A stretch of 45,674 bases of DNA. It comes from Cymbomonas tetramitiformis. Its lineage: Eukaryota; Chlorophyta; Pyramimonadophyceae; Pyramimonadales; Pyramimonadaceae. Made by a program: the position numbers and the translations under genes. Numbering within the stretch: position 1 is the stretch's first letter; the number at the start of each line of letters is the position of its first letter. Below the pieces are notes generated by a model. That model had not been told where the DNA came from and searched no databases. It saw only the letters and a list, made by a program, of their open reading frames with translations. The stretch covers positions 1 through 45,674 of the forward strand of contig LGRX02034760.1 in assembly GCA_001247695.2 (NCBI GenBank), in the 5' to 3' direction. Below are positions 30,837-40,928 of this stretch, in pieces.

Positions 30837-32861
30837 TTACAAAGTCCCAAGGGACCCGTCAATCCTGAGGGCCAACACCCTGAAGGACGGGGGGCCCACA
30901 GCTGCCTCATTGGCTCTCCCCGCCCCCGGGCAGAAAAGGGGCTCGATCGAGTCCGTAGGAAGCTCTCTCCAATCTACCACGAAGGGGGCGAAGTGAACAC
31001 CATCAGGGCACAACAAGGGCCACCAGTGGCGGCCCGTCCATCGGGGGCAAATAACTGTAGCCCGAGCACCGTGACGGATTAAGCATCGCAGGAGCTGGCC
31101 CACTAGGCCGAAGGGAGGATTGCACCAATTATTCTCCAGAAACCAATCATTCAAAAGGAAGCAGTCAACATTCTCTGTGCCAGGACACCACCACCTACTG
31201 TTGAATCTCGGAAGCAAGTGATTCCTGTCAGTGGCAAAACGGTCCACGGTATGCGGGCCCCACAAGTCATCGAGCACTCTGAACCAGTAGACTGAGAGCA
31301 TCCAATCGTCACTGTCGTAAATCCCCGCTAGAAAGTCTGCGTACTCATTGAGTGTTCGAGGAATCCAAGAAACCTCTAGGCACACCTTGTTACGAACCGA
31401 CCACCAGAAAATCTCAACTGCCAGCTTATGCAGTGGGGCTTTACTACTGCAGCCCTTAGTGAGAATCCTCCACGCTGCCTGAGAATCGGTATGAAGGTGC
31501 ACCGTCGTGCCGTACACAAATCGAGCCAAAGACTGAAGAGTACGGAGCACACCAATAAGTTCCCGCAGAGTGGACGATTCAAACCTCTCAGCTAGAGACA
31601 AGTGACCTCTAGCATCGAGCCGCTCCCGGGCCCCGAGTGGGGCTAACCAACCGCCCCATCCTGTGGCACCTGCATCGGTCCAAATAAAGTTGCAAAAAAC
31701 TTGGGCCACCACGGCCCATATGCCGGAAGTGAATCCCTCTGCTCCTGTGCTAGCCCACAGCTCAAGCTCCGAAACAACCTCATCAGGAAGAGAAATATAA
31801 GCATCCCAGCGCGCCGCTGCCTCGATAACAAAATACATCTCACGGGTGAACATAAAGGCTGCTTTACCCAAGGCCAGCCGCAGGGACATCACCTTGCCTA
31901 CTATGGAGGCAAGAGCACGGATTTTGACACGGCGAGTACGAAGAGCCGCTGCGATACGAGACTGCAACGAGTTCCATTTCTGTTGAGGCGTGTAGAATAA
32001 GCCTCGCACTGAGTCGATCCCCATTCCGAGGAAAGCTAGACGTTGCATTGGCTGCAAAACCGACTTCTCAAGGTTGACTAGAAATCCTGCTGAAAACAAG
32101 TCGGCAAGAACAGTGGCTTGCTGTGAAAGAAAGACTGCAAGAGAGCCAGCTATGGCAACACCAAAAAATATATAGTCGTCCAAATAGTGAATCAGCTTCA
32201 TTCCCTGCTGTCTCCATCGCTTCGCCAACTCTCTACCGATTCGAGTGAATATGTACGGGGCACAGGCTAAACCAAACGGCAACACTGCGTAACAATAAAA
32301 CTTGCCTTGCCATTCGAAAGCGACGTACTGCTGACTGTCGGTGTGTAATTCAACGTGGTGGTAGCCGGAAGTGAAATCGAACGACCACATAAAGCCGTCC
32401 GGCTCAAGCAAGTCTCTAACCATCGCGAGCCCCTCATACTTAAACTTCTTCACAAACAAATACGAGTTAACGTAGCGGCCATTCCAGATTAACCGCTTCT
32501 TAGGAGGGACGCCAGGGCCAAGATCACGATAGGCCACACTAAGGGGCGAAACGACAATAGGGCGATCAGGGACTTCGTATGCAGCGCCGGTGCTGACCAA
32601 GCTAGCTACTGCCTCAGTCACGAACTCGAATTCCCGCTCGGCCAGTGGAGAGTTAGGAAAGGACCTGGCAGGAGGAGGGCCATCAATCCACGGGAGGGAT
32701 ACACCGAAAGTGATCCATAGAAGCACAACTGCATTACAGAACGTGCTCCAAAAAGACAATCTCGAACGAAGACGTCCTCGAGGGGAAGGGCTAGGAGGAG
32801 CCCCTTCCTCGTACTCTCCCCGCTCATCATCACCTGCAGCTACGATTTCTACCGCTCCCAC
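30837..32861 (-). CDS. RT/RNase H/methyltransferase-like polyprotein of PAT-like copy 2
   Basis: 674 codons from ATG at 32861. RT lies at about residues 75-310 with FDFTSGYHHVELH and the YLDDYIFFG active site (about residue 226). RNase H lies around 390-480, with IWTDAGATGWGG (Asp at about 396), SSTLREL and HTDSQAAW. The C-terminal part (about 530-674) contains TVDRFATDRNH and NPPFGLVGQLL (about 581). The latter resembles the N6-adenine methyltransferase-like domain of DIRS/PAT elements, here with NPPF. A hydrophobic patch near residues 38-52 (FCNAVVLLWITFGV) precedes RT and is conserved in copy 1. The protein copies the element RNA into DNA. Confidence 0.93.
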   Translation of the reverse strand: MGAVEIVAAGDDERGEYEEGAPPSPSPRGRLRSRLSFWSTFCNAVVLLWITFGVSLPWIDGPPPARSFPNSPLAEREFEFVTEAVASLVSTGAAYEVPDRPIVVSPLSVAYRDLGPGVPPKKRLIWNGRYVNSYLFVKKFKYEGLAMVRDLLEPDGFMWSFDFTSGYHHVELHTDSQQYVAFEWQGKFYCYAVLPFGLACAPYIFTRIGRELAKRWRQQGMKLIHYLDDYIFFGVAIAGSLAVFLSQQATVLADLFSAGFLVNLEKSVLQPMQRLAFLGMGIDSVRGLFYTPQQKWNSLQSRIAAALRTRRVKIRALASIVGKVMSLRLALGKAAFMFTREMYFVIEAAARWDAYISLPDEVVSELELWASTGAEGFTSGIWAVVAQVFCNFIWTDAGATGWGGWLAPLGARERLDARGHLSLAERFESSTLRELIGVLRTLQSLARFVYGTTVHLHTDSQAAWRILTKGCSSKAPLHKLAVEIFWWSVRNKVCLEVSWIPRTLNEYADFLAGIYDSDDWMLSVYWFRVLDDLWGPHTVDRFATDRNHLLPRFNSRWWCPGTENVDCFLLNDWFLENNWCNPPFGLVGQLLRCLIRHGARATVICPRWTGRHWWPLLCPDGVHFAPFVVDWRELPTDSIEPLFCPGAGRANEAAVGPPSFRVLALRIDGSLGTL

Positions 32862-33022
32862 AACGAGGGGGGGGTGTCAACGCCGGATCGAGACATCCAG
32901 CAACGCTAAACAGCGACAAACGCTCGAACGAGCGGACGAATACACACTAAACAGTGTCAGGGCAAATCGCGCACGACCAAAACGGTCTCTGAAAAAATTA
33001 ATACATAATCATTCGTCATTGT

Positions 33023-33871
33023 CTAAGCTGGGGGAGCTTGGGCCCCATATGGGCACTGGTTGGACATATGTCCAGAGCGTCCGCAAGAATAACAAACTGG
33101 AGGGCCTTTGCCCTTGCCCTTACCGCCCTTAAAGGGGGGGTCCTGCCTAGGGTACCATTGCTGAGTAAAATTGCCTTTCCCATACGTCCTAGGTTTCCAG
33201 TTGTTACGAGCTTTTTTAGATTCAGCAGCGCGTTGCTCAGCAGCCTTTTTTGCTTTTTTGTAACGCTTCTCATCTTCCTCAGACAAAGTCGCCATTTCTT
33301 CAGAAAATTCCTTCGCGACATTCCACCCATCTTTGAAGGCTATGAAGGCCACCTGAGCACGCTGTTCACACAGTTTCATACCTTCCGTGAGCTGGGCTTT
33401 TGCCTTCTCGAGGCTCTCCTTCACTTCCTCCGCGATCGAATCCGGCACTGCCTGCGCCGCCTTCTCCACGCTGCGCGATGAGTTGAAGAAGATCTCGTCG
33501 GCCTTGTTGGCAAACTCCCATGTGCGTTTGGCTGCGTTGCTGTCGCTGCCATTCTTGTCCTTGAAATCACATTTCGCACCCGGCAGCTCGCGACGGGCGG
33601 GACCATGGGCGGAAAGGAGCTCGTCCAACTTAGCGTGGACAGTAAGGTCGGCTGGTCCAGGGCCGTGGATATGAGCAGCATACTGAGCACGGACTTGCCT
33701 ACGCTCCTGCTCCGCCAGAAACAGGGAGAGCCTGTTGTTGAGAGATACCTCCTCGGGCGTGAAGTCGTCTGGCGAAGCGGAAGCTATCTTCTCGAGCAGG
33801 CTCTTGCCGGCCTCAGTCGCGCGAAGCTCCGCGATACGCTGGGTCAGGGCGTCGTCAGAGAGGGAGTCCAT
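33023..33871 (-). CDS. Gag of PAT-like copy 2
   Basis: 282 codons, starting MDSLSDDALTQRIAELRATE and ending with the zinc knuckle CYSCGRSGHMSNQC and a short tail. It differs from copy 1 mostly by conservative changes (for example TLSEEDEKRYKK for TLTEEDEKRYKK), as expected for two functional lineages. The frame is open upstream to 34030, but the shared Met at 33871 follows an AT-rich leader and is the likely start. It lies 161 bp before the RT start, in a different frame. Confidence 0.92.
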   Translation of the reverse strand: MDSLSDDALTQRIAELRATEAGKSLLEKIASASPDDFTPEEVSLNNRLSLFLAEQERRQVRAQYAAHIHGPGPADLTVHAKLDELLSAHGPARRELPGAKCDFKDKNGSDSNAAKRTWEFANKADEIFFNSSRSVEKAAQAVPDSIAEEVKESLEKAKAQLTEGMKLCEQRAQVAFIAFKDGWNVAKEFSEEMATLSEEDEKRYKKAKKAAEQRAAESKKARNNWKPRTYGKGNFTQQWYPRQDPPFKGGKGKGKGPPVCYSCGRSGHMSNQCPYGAQAPPA

Positions 33872-34004
33872 GCTGAAAAATATATAATGATAATGTGAGA
33901 AATAAAGAGAAGAAACTCTAATAATGCTCAATGTGAATGTAACTCGAAACGCGTATACCTGTAGGACAAAACTTACGGGCAACAAACCAGAGGTCAAAGA
34001 GTGG

Positions 34005-34067
34005 TTCGATGCGCGCGCATATTCGACCATCCATTATTCAATGATCCCCACCTGTGTTATAAAGGTT
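34005..34067. repeat. 63-bp direct repeat, right of PAT-like copy 2
   Basis: Identical to 28697-28759. It follows the truncated A1 (...aaagagtgg) directly. Confidence 0.95.
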
Positions 34068-34797
34068 TTGCTAATTTTCGGTGTTCATCATCAAAAGCCC
34101 GCGCGGGCGAGTGGATTAAGCGGGGGTAGCGGTGGGCAGGTAGGTAGCTGGATCGAAGCCGCAAGTGGAGCGCAATGGAGCAATGGTGGCGAAGCGGTAC
34201 AGGCGCCTCGGTGGCGTCCCCGGAGAGCCGGGGGGGTCGCCGGGGCGCAGGCGAGGCAGGGGAGCTGATCTGGGACACGTCATTAGCATTTATGCTCCCA
34301 GGATATTTTTCATATAAATATTTTAAAATATTTCTGAATATTTCTGAATATTTTTATATTTTTATATTTTACTTTTTCATGTATAAATTTAAATAAGCGG
34401 CGTCTTGACAAGAACCCTTGTCCGCAGACGTGTCATCCGATGTGGACCAACCACAGTACTCCATTTTTAGCAACGCAAGACAAATAACCGTAGTTATGTG
34501 ACACAGCACCTCTCGCTCCGCTCGCTGTACTGTGACACATAACATTCAGTTATTCTCAATAACCCCCATGCCAGGCTCCCAAAGCCACACCGAGCGCTTG
34601 TGCTGACCATGACCTCCACCCTTGGAACTTGCTCCAAACATTCCCAACGCAACTACTACCCCAACCGTACATATATAGCTGACCCGTTTCCCACAAAACT
34701 AACCCAACGTTAAAATTTCAATACGCGTCATCAGCAGCACCACCATTTCCTCTCCCGGGCCCTCATTCCAGCAACGGCTTCGAGCACTTCAACTGTT
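34068..34797. other. intergenic with AT-rich and palindromic stretches
   Basis: 34300-34395 is strongly AT-rich with repeated tatttctgaa/tatttttata words. 34492-34546 holds gttatgtgacacag and its inverse around a ctcgctccgctcgctg core. 34551-34570 is the inverse of part of 4120-4150. A TATA-like box is at 34670-34676. No gene is seen. Confidence 0.6.
34670..34676 (+). promoter_or_regulatory. TATA-like box
   Basis: acatatatag lies about 125 bp upstream of the ATG at 34798, in an otherwise mixed region. It is a candidate promoter for the short spliced frame that follows. Confidence 0.35.
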
Positions 34798-34988
34798 ATG
34801 GCGTTCGCCGTTGCCCTTGTGGGTCGCTCATACGTGAGTAACGTTTAACAGCTTGGTCCCTTTCTTTCCCCTACCCTCATCAATTTCCGTGCGGGTTCCC
34901 GCCCCGACGCGTGAAACTTTGCTCCTTCGTTCCTTCGTTGCAGGCGGGAGATCTGGAAAGGATGCTCGACATCCTATCCCAGTTATAA
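34798..34988 (+). CDS. possible small spliced gene, unknown
   Basis: ATG at 34798 gives MAFAVALVGRSY, then a good donor (TAC|GTGAGTAACG) and a pyrimidine-rich tract ending CGTTGCAG at 34943. The next exon continues in phase 0 (AGDLERMLDILSQL) to TAA at 34988. The splice signals are good and the joined frame is open, but the product would be only 26 residues. It may be an upstream ORF, or the first exons of a longer gene whose next donor I missed. Confidence 0.3.
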
Positions 34989-36052
34989 GTAGATTATTGC
35001 AGTCTTGCTGGATTCTTCCTTCGTGTACTTTGGAGAAGTATTCGATTGTAACGCTGGTGAGAGACTGGCCCTAGAAGTTGACTGCTCCGCTCCCCATCTT
35101 ATCCTCACAAAGCTGTCACCGTTCCACTCGACTAATTTCCCTTTAAAAGTGAAATTTCTCTCCCTTAGCCTTGGTTGCATAAGCCCTCGTGTGATCACCT
35201 CGGAAAGCGGAAGCCATGCCCCTAGGACGTTTGAAGGAACCGTATAGGGGAAGTACTAAGGGTGTCTCGAGTAGGACGAGATCGGACTGCTGGCGTCACA
35301 ACCTCCGTATATTTTGGTCAGAGCCAGATATTTTCTTTTTATCGCCCTCCGAGATCGTATTTTTGGTCAAGAATGTATATAGCGCCCTTCTTCATTTCGT
35401 GCTGATGTCAGGACCTTGCGGGTGTACAGTGGGCATGCCAAGGCACTGTAAGACTCTCAATTCGAGGTCGCCCTAGCTCAGTGACAAAGACCGTCCTCAA
35501 GCCCACTCACATAATCACTCAATCGGTGAGTAAGCCACGGAATTATGGTGCCTTGCGCAAACGTGATTCTTGCCAACCAGGGACTGCGGAGTTTTCAACT
35601 GTTTGAACATCTTTTGGCTTGCCTAGGCTTGAGCACCGACAGAAGACGTTTGTCCGTAAATTCTATCCATCATTTCGGAGGCCGCTTCGGAACAAAACCT
35701 AAGCGTATGTGGCACGTAGCTTCCAGATTTCGCCTAGCTCCTATTCACGACTTTACTTGTTTTTGCCCTGCTTGGACTATCAGAACGTTGCAGGAATAGC
35801 AGGAGTATGCCTATTTTTCTTTTGCTTGAACCCCGTACGATAAAAGACGGTGTACCGGCAGATGTGTCTTACGATTGTGCTTTTTCTGTGTTGGAGCATG
35901 CTCGCACCTTTGCGCTATGCCGTGTTTATGAGTCAATGAGTGAAATTATAGGCAGCAAGACGACACTTCGACATTGATTCTTACAGTCTTTTGCATCTCG
36001 CGGTGGGGCACCTTGTTTTCTGTCCTCCTTGCACGTTTTCCCGCTTGAGCAG
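34989..36052. other. region upstream of the U-box/GTPase gene
   Basis: Several short frames (for example 35545-35799 plus, 84 codons; 34983-35198 minus, 71 codons) have no recognisable domain. Acceptor-like pyrimidine tracts just before 36086 (ctttgcacag, gttttcag) suggest that the GTPase gene may have a 5' exon here. Confidence 0.45.
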
Positions 36053-36085
36053 ATGTACCTGTTCACTTTGCACAGGTTTTCAGAC

Positions 36086-38701
36086 ATGCCTGTCGGCAGC
36101 TCCTCAAACCAGTCTCAGGCATCCATTCCTGGCGAGTTCCCACAACTGTTGGACAACTGGTGGTGGCAGTTATGTGACCTGTTGCCGCCGTTGCGACTGC
36201 TCAACTGCCCACTCACCAACACCCCATTGGAGGAGCCCGTTATTGCGGATGACAATCGGACTTACAATGCGCAAGCGCTGCAATTCTTTTTTACGAGTCA
36301 GCGGGACAGTGGGCTCTCAATTGTGTCCCCTCAACTCCATGAAGCCATGAGTGACCAGTATCAGCAGGATGCGGTCACCCACACTTTGCTCAAAATCATC
36401 ATCACGCGATTGCAAGACAGTGAATTTCTGGTTAGCGCCCTCCGAGATATACCTGATGATCCGGGAGCAGAGCACCAAAGAGCCTTGGGGCAGTTAATAC
36501 TGGCAGCAAAGGAGGCTTGTCATGCGGCAGTGGAGCGCTCCCAGCAAGAGAACATGGCCGGATCGCACTGGCTTTTGGAAAAATTCCAAGAAGAACTACG
36601 TGAGCATACCCTAGCTTGGGAGGCCACCACCTCCACCGTCCAGTTCGTACAGCCCCGAGAGGATCTCACGCAATTGCGCCTTGCATTCTCCAAATTGGAC
36701 GAGCTACGAGAACTACTGCAGGAGACGCTGAAGGGATGGGATCCCCCATCCATCACCGTTGTGGGCACTCGCGGCGCAGGGAAGAGCACAGTGCTGGAGC
36801 GCCTCTCAAACATCCCGTTGTTCCCACGCAATCCAAGCATCTGCACCCGGTTACCGATCCATGTTCGTCTGCGGCAAAGTGTACACGGGAACGCACAGGT
36901 GAGGCTTTTTGTTAAGGATACGCAGAGTGGTGAAGAAGGACCGTCAAGCTTCATACCCTTTGAGAGTGGACACCGATATGTGGATGAGGTCCAAGAGAGG
37001 ATTCTCATAGAGCATGAGAGCACTACAGGTTTCAGTACCACAAAGCAGATTATTCTCGAGGTCCACCATCCTACCGTGCCCTCTATCGACCTCATAGACA
37101 TTCCTGGGCTGGAGCCGGGAGATGGGAGAGGGCCGACACACCAAATTCTCGAGTCTCAGGTGAACCGGAACCGAGAACAAGGGAGCAGTGCCGTGTATCT
37201 TCTAGTTGTGAGCGGTGCATCCAGGCAGGTGAATGATGTTGCGTCGGCATTCATCAAAGAGCACGGCCTTCTAGATGAAACCCTTGGCGTCTTCACACAC
37301 TGTGATGATGTTGTTTCGAGGAGGTACCATGCCTTGCGGGAGATGGTGGAAGACCCGCAGGCAAATACAGCTAGTTTACCTGTGCGGCATGGATGGGTCG
37401 CAACCATGAGCTGTGACGAGCATGAGAGTCTCCCAGGACCTGAACGACTCCATCGACAAGCACAGGTTGAGCTAGAGTTCTTTGAAGAGCACCACGAGCT
37501 GAAAGCAATGAAGTTGGCTGGGAATGCCACATGCTCCGCACTTGTCCGCCGTCTTCAGAGAGTGTATTTCGAGCATTTGTCAAACACTTGGACCCCTAGA
37601 ACACTATTAAGGATCGACGAGAGGTTCGTGGAAATACAGTTTCAAGAGAGGAGCCAGTACGGCAGACCGCTTGGCCTTCTTTCGGCCGATGAGAGGAGCT
37701 CGGCGATTCGGAATGAAGTCAGGACGAGGTTGAGTGACTGCACGTCCATGATAACGGAGAGATTCCTCAACGAGCGTCTTCGATCTCTTCACAAGCAGTT
37801 CCTTGAAAAATTGCGGGCCATAAGCAGGAAGAGCCTGATGCTGCATGATATTGCGGAGCACCACAGAAGTGTGCGGGAAGAAGGGCTTCAGCTTTTCACA
37901 CACATCTTGCGGGAGGTGGAAGCATATTGGAAAGAAGGGATAAGAAGCATTATGTTTGCGAAGTTGGAGTGCCGCATCACAAATGGTGAGTACCGGTTCC
38001 TAATGGTTCGGGGAGAATCTACAGATGCTAGTGAGCACCAGTGGCCAGGCGCCGATGCAGGACATGTACGCTCTGAAGAAGGTGATAATGCCGAGGATGA
38101 GTTGCAGAGGCTCTTCACGTGCTCCTCCATCCGAGAGGCTCACACGTGGCTTTATGAGGACGGGGAGCGTGTCCAACTGAATCAATATCCAGTCCTTCTC
38201 AATAACTTGGTGCAAGAATTCGAAAAGCGCCTTGATAATTCAATTCAGAACTTGGAGCTCGAGCTTACTCGGCTCCATGAGGTTGCATTCGATGTCCACG
38301 GTCACCTCATGACGTACACCTCAGATGAAGATGCTTGGAAATTTGAGTTGAACGTGGAACAGCTCGCAGGGAAACTGATGGCATTGATGATGATTCATGG
38401 GCCGTCCAGTCAGCTACTTGAGGGTCTCGAGGATTCCTTTCAAATCGCCTCGGAGGTGGAGACATGCGAAACGGGAAGGCAACACTTTAATCAAGAGGTG
38501 GAATTGCTGCAAAAGGCTGCGAGGGGAGTACGTGCTATTTTCAACTTAACAGAAGATCAAGCTGAGGACCTGAAGCGCCAGGTGGAGCAGGAGCGGCATC
38601 GTCAACAGTCGCAAGGTACGTTGTCGGAGCAAGTCATGAAGTGCACAACAGATGAACATTCTAAAAAAGGTGAGCATAGGTGTGGCGTGTGGTCGAAATG
38701 A
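36086..38701 (+). CDS. U-box-like domain plus dynamin-family GTPase
   Basis: An open frame of 871 codons from the ATG at 36086 (MPVGSSSNQSQASIPGEF). An alternative in-frame ATG is at 36053, and acceptor-like ttcag lies just before 36086. Residues about 37-100 match the U-box pattern: LNCPLTNTPLEEPVIADD, then TYNAQALQFF, a SP turn and a final helix. U-boxes recruit E2 enzymes for ubiquitination. About residue 227 is the P-loop GTRGAGKST, followed by FPRNPSICTRLP (dynamin G2 region). G3 is DIPGL (37097-37111), and G4 is degenerate, THCD instead of TKxD. The C-terminal half is helical (dynamin-stalk-like) and ends in a coiled coil (EDLKRQVEQERHRQQ). A strong phase-1 donor (AAAAAAG|GTGAGC at 38670) near the end suggests the transcript may splice onward. 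It may form a receptor with the LRR exons downstream. Confidence 0.75.
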   Translation: MPVGSSSNQSQASIPGEFPQLLDNWWWQLCDLLPPLRLLNCPLTNTPLEEPVIADDNRTYNAQALQFFFTSQRDSGLSIVSPQLHEAMSDQYQQDAVTHTLLKIIITRLQDSEFLVSALRDIPDDPGAEHQRALGQLILAAKEACHAAVERSQQENMAGSHWLLEKFQEELREHTLAWEATTSTVQFVQPREDLTQLRLAFSKLDELRELLQETLKGWDPPSITVVGTRGAGKSTVLERLSNIPLFPRNPSICTRLPIHVRLRQSVHGNAQVRLFVKDTQSGEEGPSSFIPFESGHRYVDEVQERILIEHESTTGFSTTKQIILEVHHPTVPSIDLIDIPGLEPGDGRGPTHQILESQVNRNREQGSSAVYLLVVSGASRQVNDVASAFIKEHGLLDETLGVFTHCDDVVSRRYHALREMVEDPQANTASLPVRHGWVATMSCDEHESLPGPERLHRQAQVELEFFEEHHELKAMKLAGNATCSALVRRLQRVYFEHLSNTWTPRTLLRIDERFVEIQFQERSQYGRPLGLLSADERSSAIRNEVRTRLSDCTSMITERFLNERLRSLHKQFLEKLRAISRKSLMLHDIAEHHRSVREEGLQLFTHILREVEAYWKEGIRSIMFAKLECRITNGEYRFLMVRGESTDASEHQWPGADAGHVRSEEGDNAEDELQRLFTCSSIREAHTWLYEDGERVQLNQYPVLLNNLVQEFEKRLDNSIQNLELELTRLHEVAFDVHGHLMTYTSDEDAWKFELNVEQLAGKLMALMMIHGPSSQLLEGLEDSFQIASEVETCETGRQHFNQEVELLQKAARGVRAIFNLTEDQAEDLKRQVEQERHRQQSQGTLSEQVMKCTTDEHSKKGEHRCGVWSK
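38670..38675 (+). other. strong splice donor near the end of the GTPase frame
   Basis: Reads aaaaaag|gtgagc, phase 1, ten codons before the stop. A possible acceptor (gtgttgcag at 38902) in this phase leads to a short end (GKLKSCV then stop). Joining directly to the pre-LRR exon at 41559 would need another phase, so at least one further exon is required if the two are one gene. Confidence 0.4.
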
Positions 38702-39424
38702 TTGCTCTTGGATACGTATTCCGTGTCCTCCATTGCACAATGTTTTGCTCAGGTGAAAGATGTTACATTTGAGCTCACAGTGTGTTGACTCACCAGCATC
38801 CTTCATACGCTGTTAGTTTTGGCGACACTTTCACATCCAGTGTTCCCTTGTAGTAAATTTGTCGATGATATTATTCGCATTCGTGAATGATATGTGTTGC
38901 AGGCAAATTGAAATCCTGCGTGTGAGGTGTGTGTGTGAATGTATGAAGACTGGTGAGCTAGGTGGGTTGGTCTATCTGTCTTTGTTGCAAGGAGAGGCAG
39001 ATGGTGGTGATGTCTGCGATCCATGTCTTCCTTTGATTTCTACGGGGCGCACGTCAGTGCCCGCATGTGTTTCGTGTTTCCCCCCATCGGTTGTCCATGT
39101 GTGTTGGGTCTGCATTCATGGCGTGATCATGTGCCAGCAGGTCCCATTCATCGACTGTGAGCCACTTGGGGCTTGCGAGCGGAGTCTGCTCACCGTGTTT
39201 TCCAGGGACCATCACTTGTTGGGACGATGATTGGACACATTGTATCATCCATCCAGCCTGCTTTGCATCTAGGCAGGGGGGTATGTCTATCTTCGTTCAA
39301 GGTATCTTGTCACAACAATTTGCAGCAATCATCTGGCCGTCGCACTCACTCCAAATGAGGAGGGACAGTTCAACACCCCCTTTCACCAGTCACTCCCTGG
39401 TGGGATTCTCCCCGCCCTTACCTG

Positions 39425-39763
39425 AGCGATGTTCTCGGTCAGAAATCTGCGTGCGTTCCTGAATTCCTTGTAGCGTTCACTGCAGTCCACGGCAGAGTGA
39501 GGTGCTGCGTCACGAGGGCGTACTCCAAGTGTCTGTGTGCGTGGTGGCTCTCCCCGATCTTCCAACACGTACCCCTTCTCTTCCCACCAATGTCTCCCTC
39601 GGTGTTCCCCCCTTACCCGAGTGATGCTCTTGATTGACCTTTCCTGGTGTGGCCCGTAACAAGCGAGGCACAAATCATCCCCTGGGTCGGGTATGATTCT
39701 ATCTGCCTTTTGTAGGGCTTCAGGGTCTAAGTGTAGGTTAAAGGTTTGAAAGTCATCCCTCAT
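39425..39763 (-). pseudogene. minus-strand exon relics with a CxxC motif, unknown family
   Basis: The minus frame gives MRDDFQTFNLHLDPEALQKA, then DDLCLACYGPHQERSIKSITR directly before CGG|GTAAGG (about 39615). A second piece, YKEFRNARRFLTENIAQ, stands before CAG|GTAAGG (about 39423). Both end in donor-like sites and the two donor contexts are similar. This suggests a multi-exon gene or repeat family lying antisense to the LRR locus. A related copy is at 40765-40928. No function is recognised. Confidence 0.4.
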
Positions 39764-40764
39764 TGCTGGGATGATGGTGAGAAGACATGGGCCAGCCCTG
39801 CTCCTGAGTGCCCCAACTCTTCGTTCTCGATCTTACCCCCGTGCACCGACTCGAAGATTGGATACGGCCCGTCAGTCGGCATGCACATCGCCTCGGATCA
39901 TGGCATGCCCCTCATACCTGTAGCCAAAGCCACTGCGTGTTCTCAGACCCAGAGCCCATCCCCATGGTATCTGGTGTTCAGGTGCGCAGCCTGGCTCATT
40001 TGGGTCCTCAAATCATACCAAGGTCTCGGGCCCAAAGATGTTTGAGTTGGATGATTGATGCTGTTCATCCTCCATTGTTCATTCATAAATCACCTCTCTC
40101 GACCATTGTGATCCACTCATTCACATTCATATTTCGGTTGTCAAGCCAACAAGAGGAATGTCGGCATGGTCAGGTTTGTGCACCTTTCATTCTTCATCCG
40201 CATGGGCTAATGAGATCCAATCATTCAGTAGGAAGCCATAAGGGAATATGCTGGCAGATGACGCTTACTCCGAAGCCGTGGTCTAGCATGCAGCAGCTGA
40301 TTAATGGGTTAGAGCAACGGTGCAAGTCTGTGTGCGCAGCAATCATCCAAGGGTCGGAATCAATATTTGATTTTGCAATGTAATTGTCCAATTAATCGTT
40401 TATTGGTATCGAATCGATTTGGAATTTGAGCCGTACAATTACGATTAATCGTGATAACTGCTTTTAAACTCACAAAAATTGCCAGTGTTAAGGGCGAAAC
40501 AATTAGACAATCAAATCGATTTCAACAAAAGTAACAATTATGATTGTTGATAATCGATTACAAAATTTAAACGATTCCGGCCCTTGTAATCATCACATTT
40601 CTAGCATCCATCCTGATCGCACCCCCTGTATCAGCAAAACGATCACAGGGGTCGGTATCCAGGTTTCCACGATATGTAGTTTCGGTCCTTGGTTGTTCCG
40701 CTTTAAACAAGGAAATTCTTAGCGACAGTTAAGCGACACAAGTCCCCCCTCGGATATCTTGCGT

Positions 40765-40928
40765 GCGTGGTGACCCTCCCTCTTGTCTTCGTACTCATCC
40801 CTTCCTCTCCCACCGATCGCTCCCCCGGCTTTCTCCCCCTTGCCTGAGTGATGCACTTGAGTTTTAACATTCCATGCAGCCCTTGTGAGCGAGGCACATA
40901 AAAACTCCCCGATCGGATTTGATTCCAT
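40765..40928 (-). repeat. diverged second copy of the 39525-39700 fragment
   Basis: Shared strings include cc(t/c)gagtgatgc(t/a)cttga, gcgaggcaca and gcgtgcgtggtg in the same order. Frame-disrupting differences indicate decay. Confidence 0.6.

Larger units (their letters stand above)
28758..34004 (-). mobile_element. PAT-like (DIRS order) retrotransposon, copy 2
   Basis: Minus-strand order is remnant of A1 (33973-34004), gag, RT/RNase H/methyltransferase-like, tyrosine recombinase, B1 (29386-29658), A2 (29230-29384), U (29031-29229) and B2 (28758-29030). All three genes are open. A1 is cut to about 32 bp, whereas copy 1 keeps 158 bp, so the 5' end is truncated. It is flanked by identical 63-bp direct repeats, which is unexpected for a tyrosine-recombinase element. 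Confidence 0.93.

Noticed and set aside
28697..34067. LTR retrotransposon with 63-bp LTRs
   Set aside because: The repeats lack TG...CA ends, and the element has a tyrosine recombinase and split direct repeats, not an integrase.
34983..35198. 71-codon minus-strand frame
   Set aside because: Basic and Ser-rich with no motif or splice context. It overlaps a plus-strand frame of equal quality.
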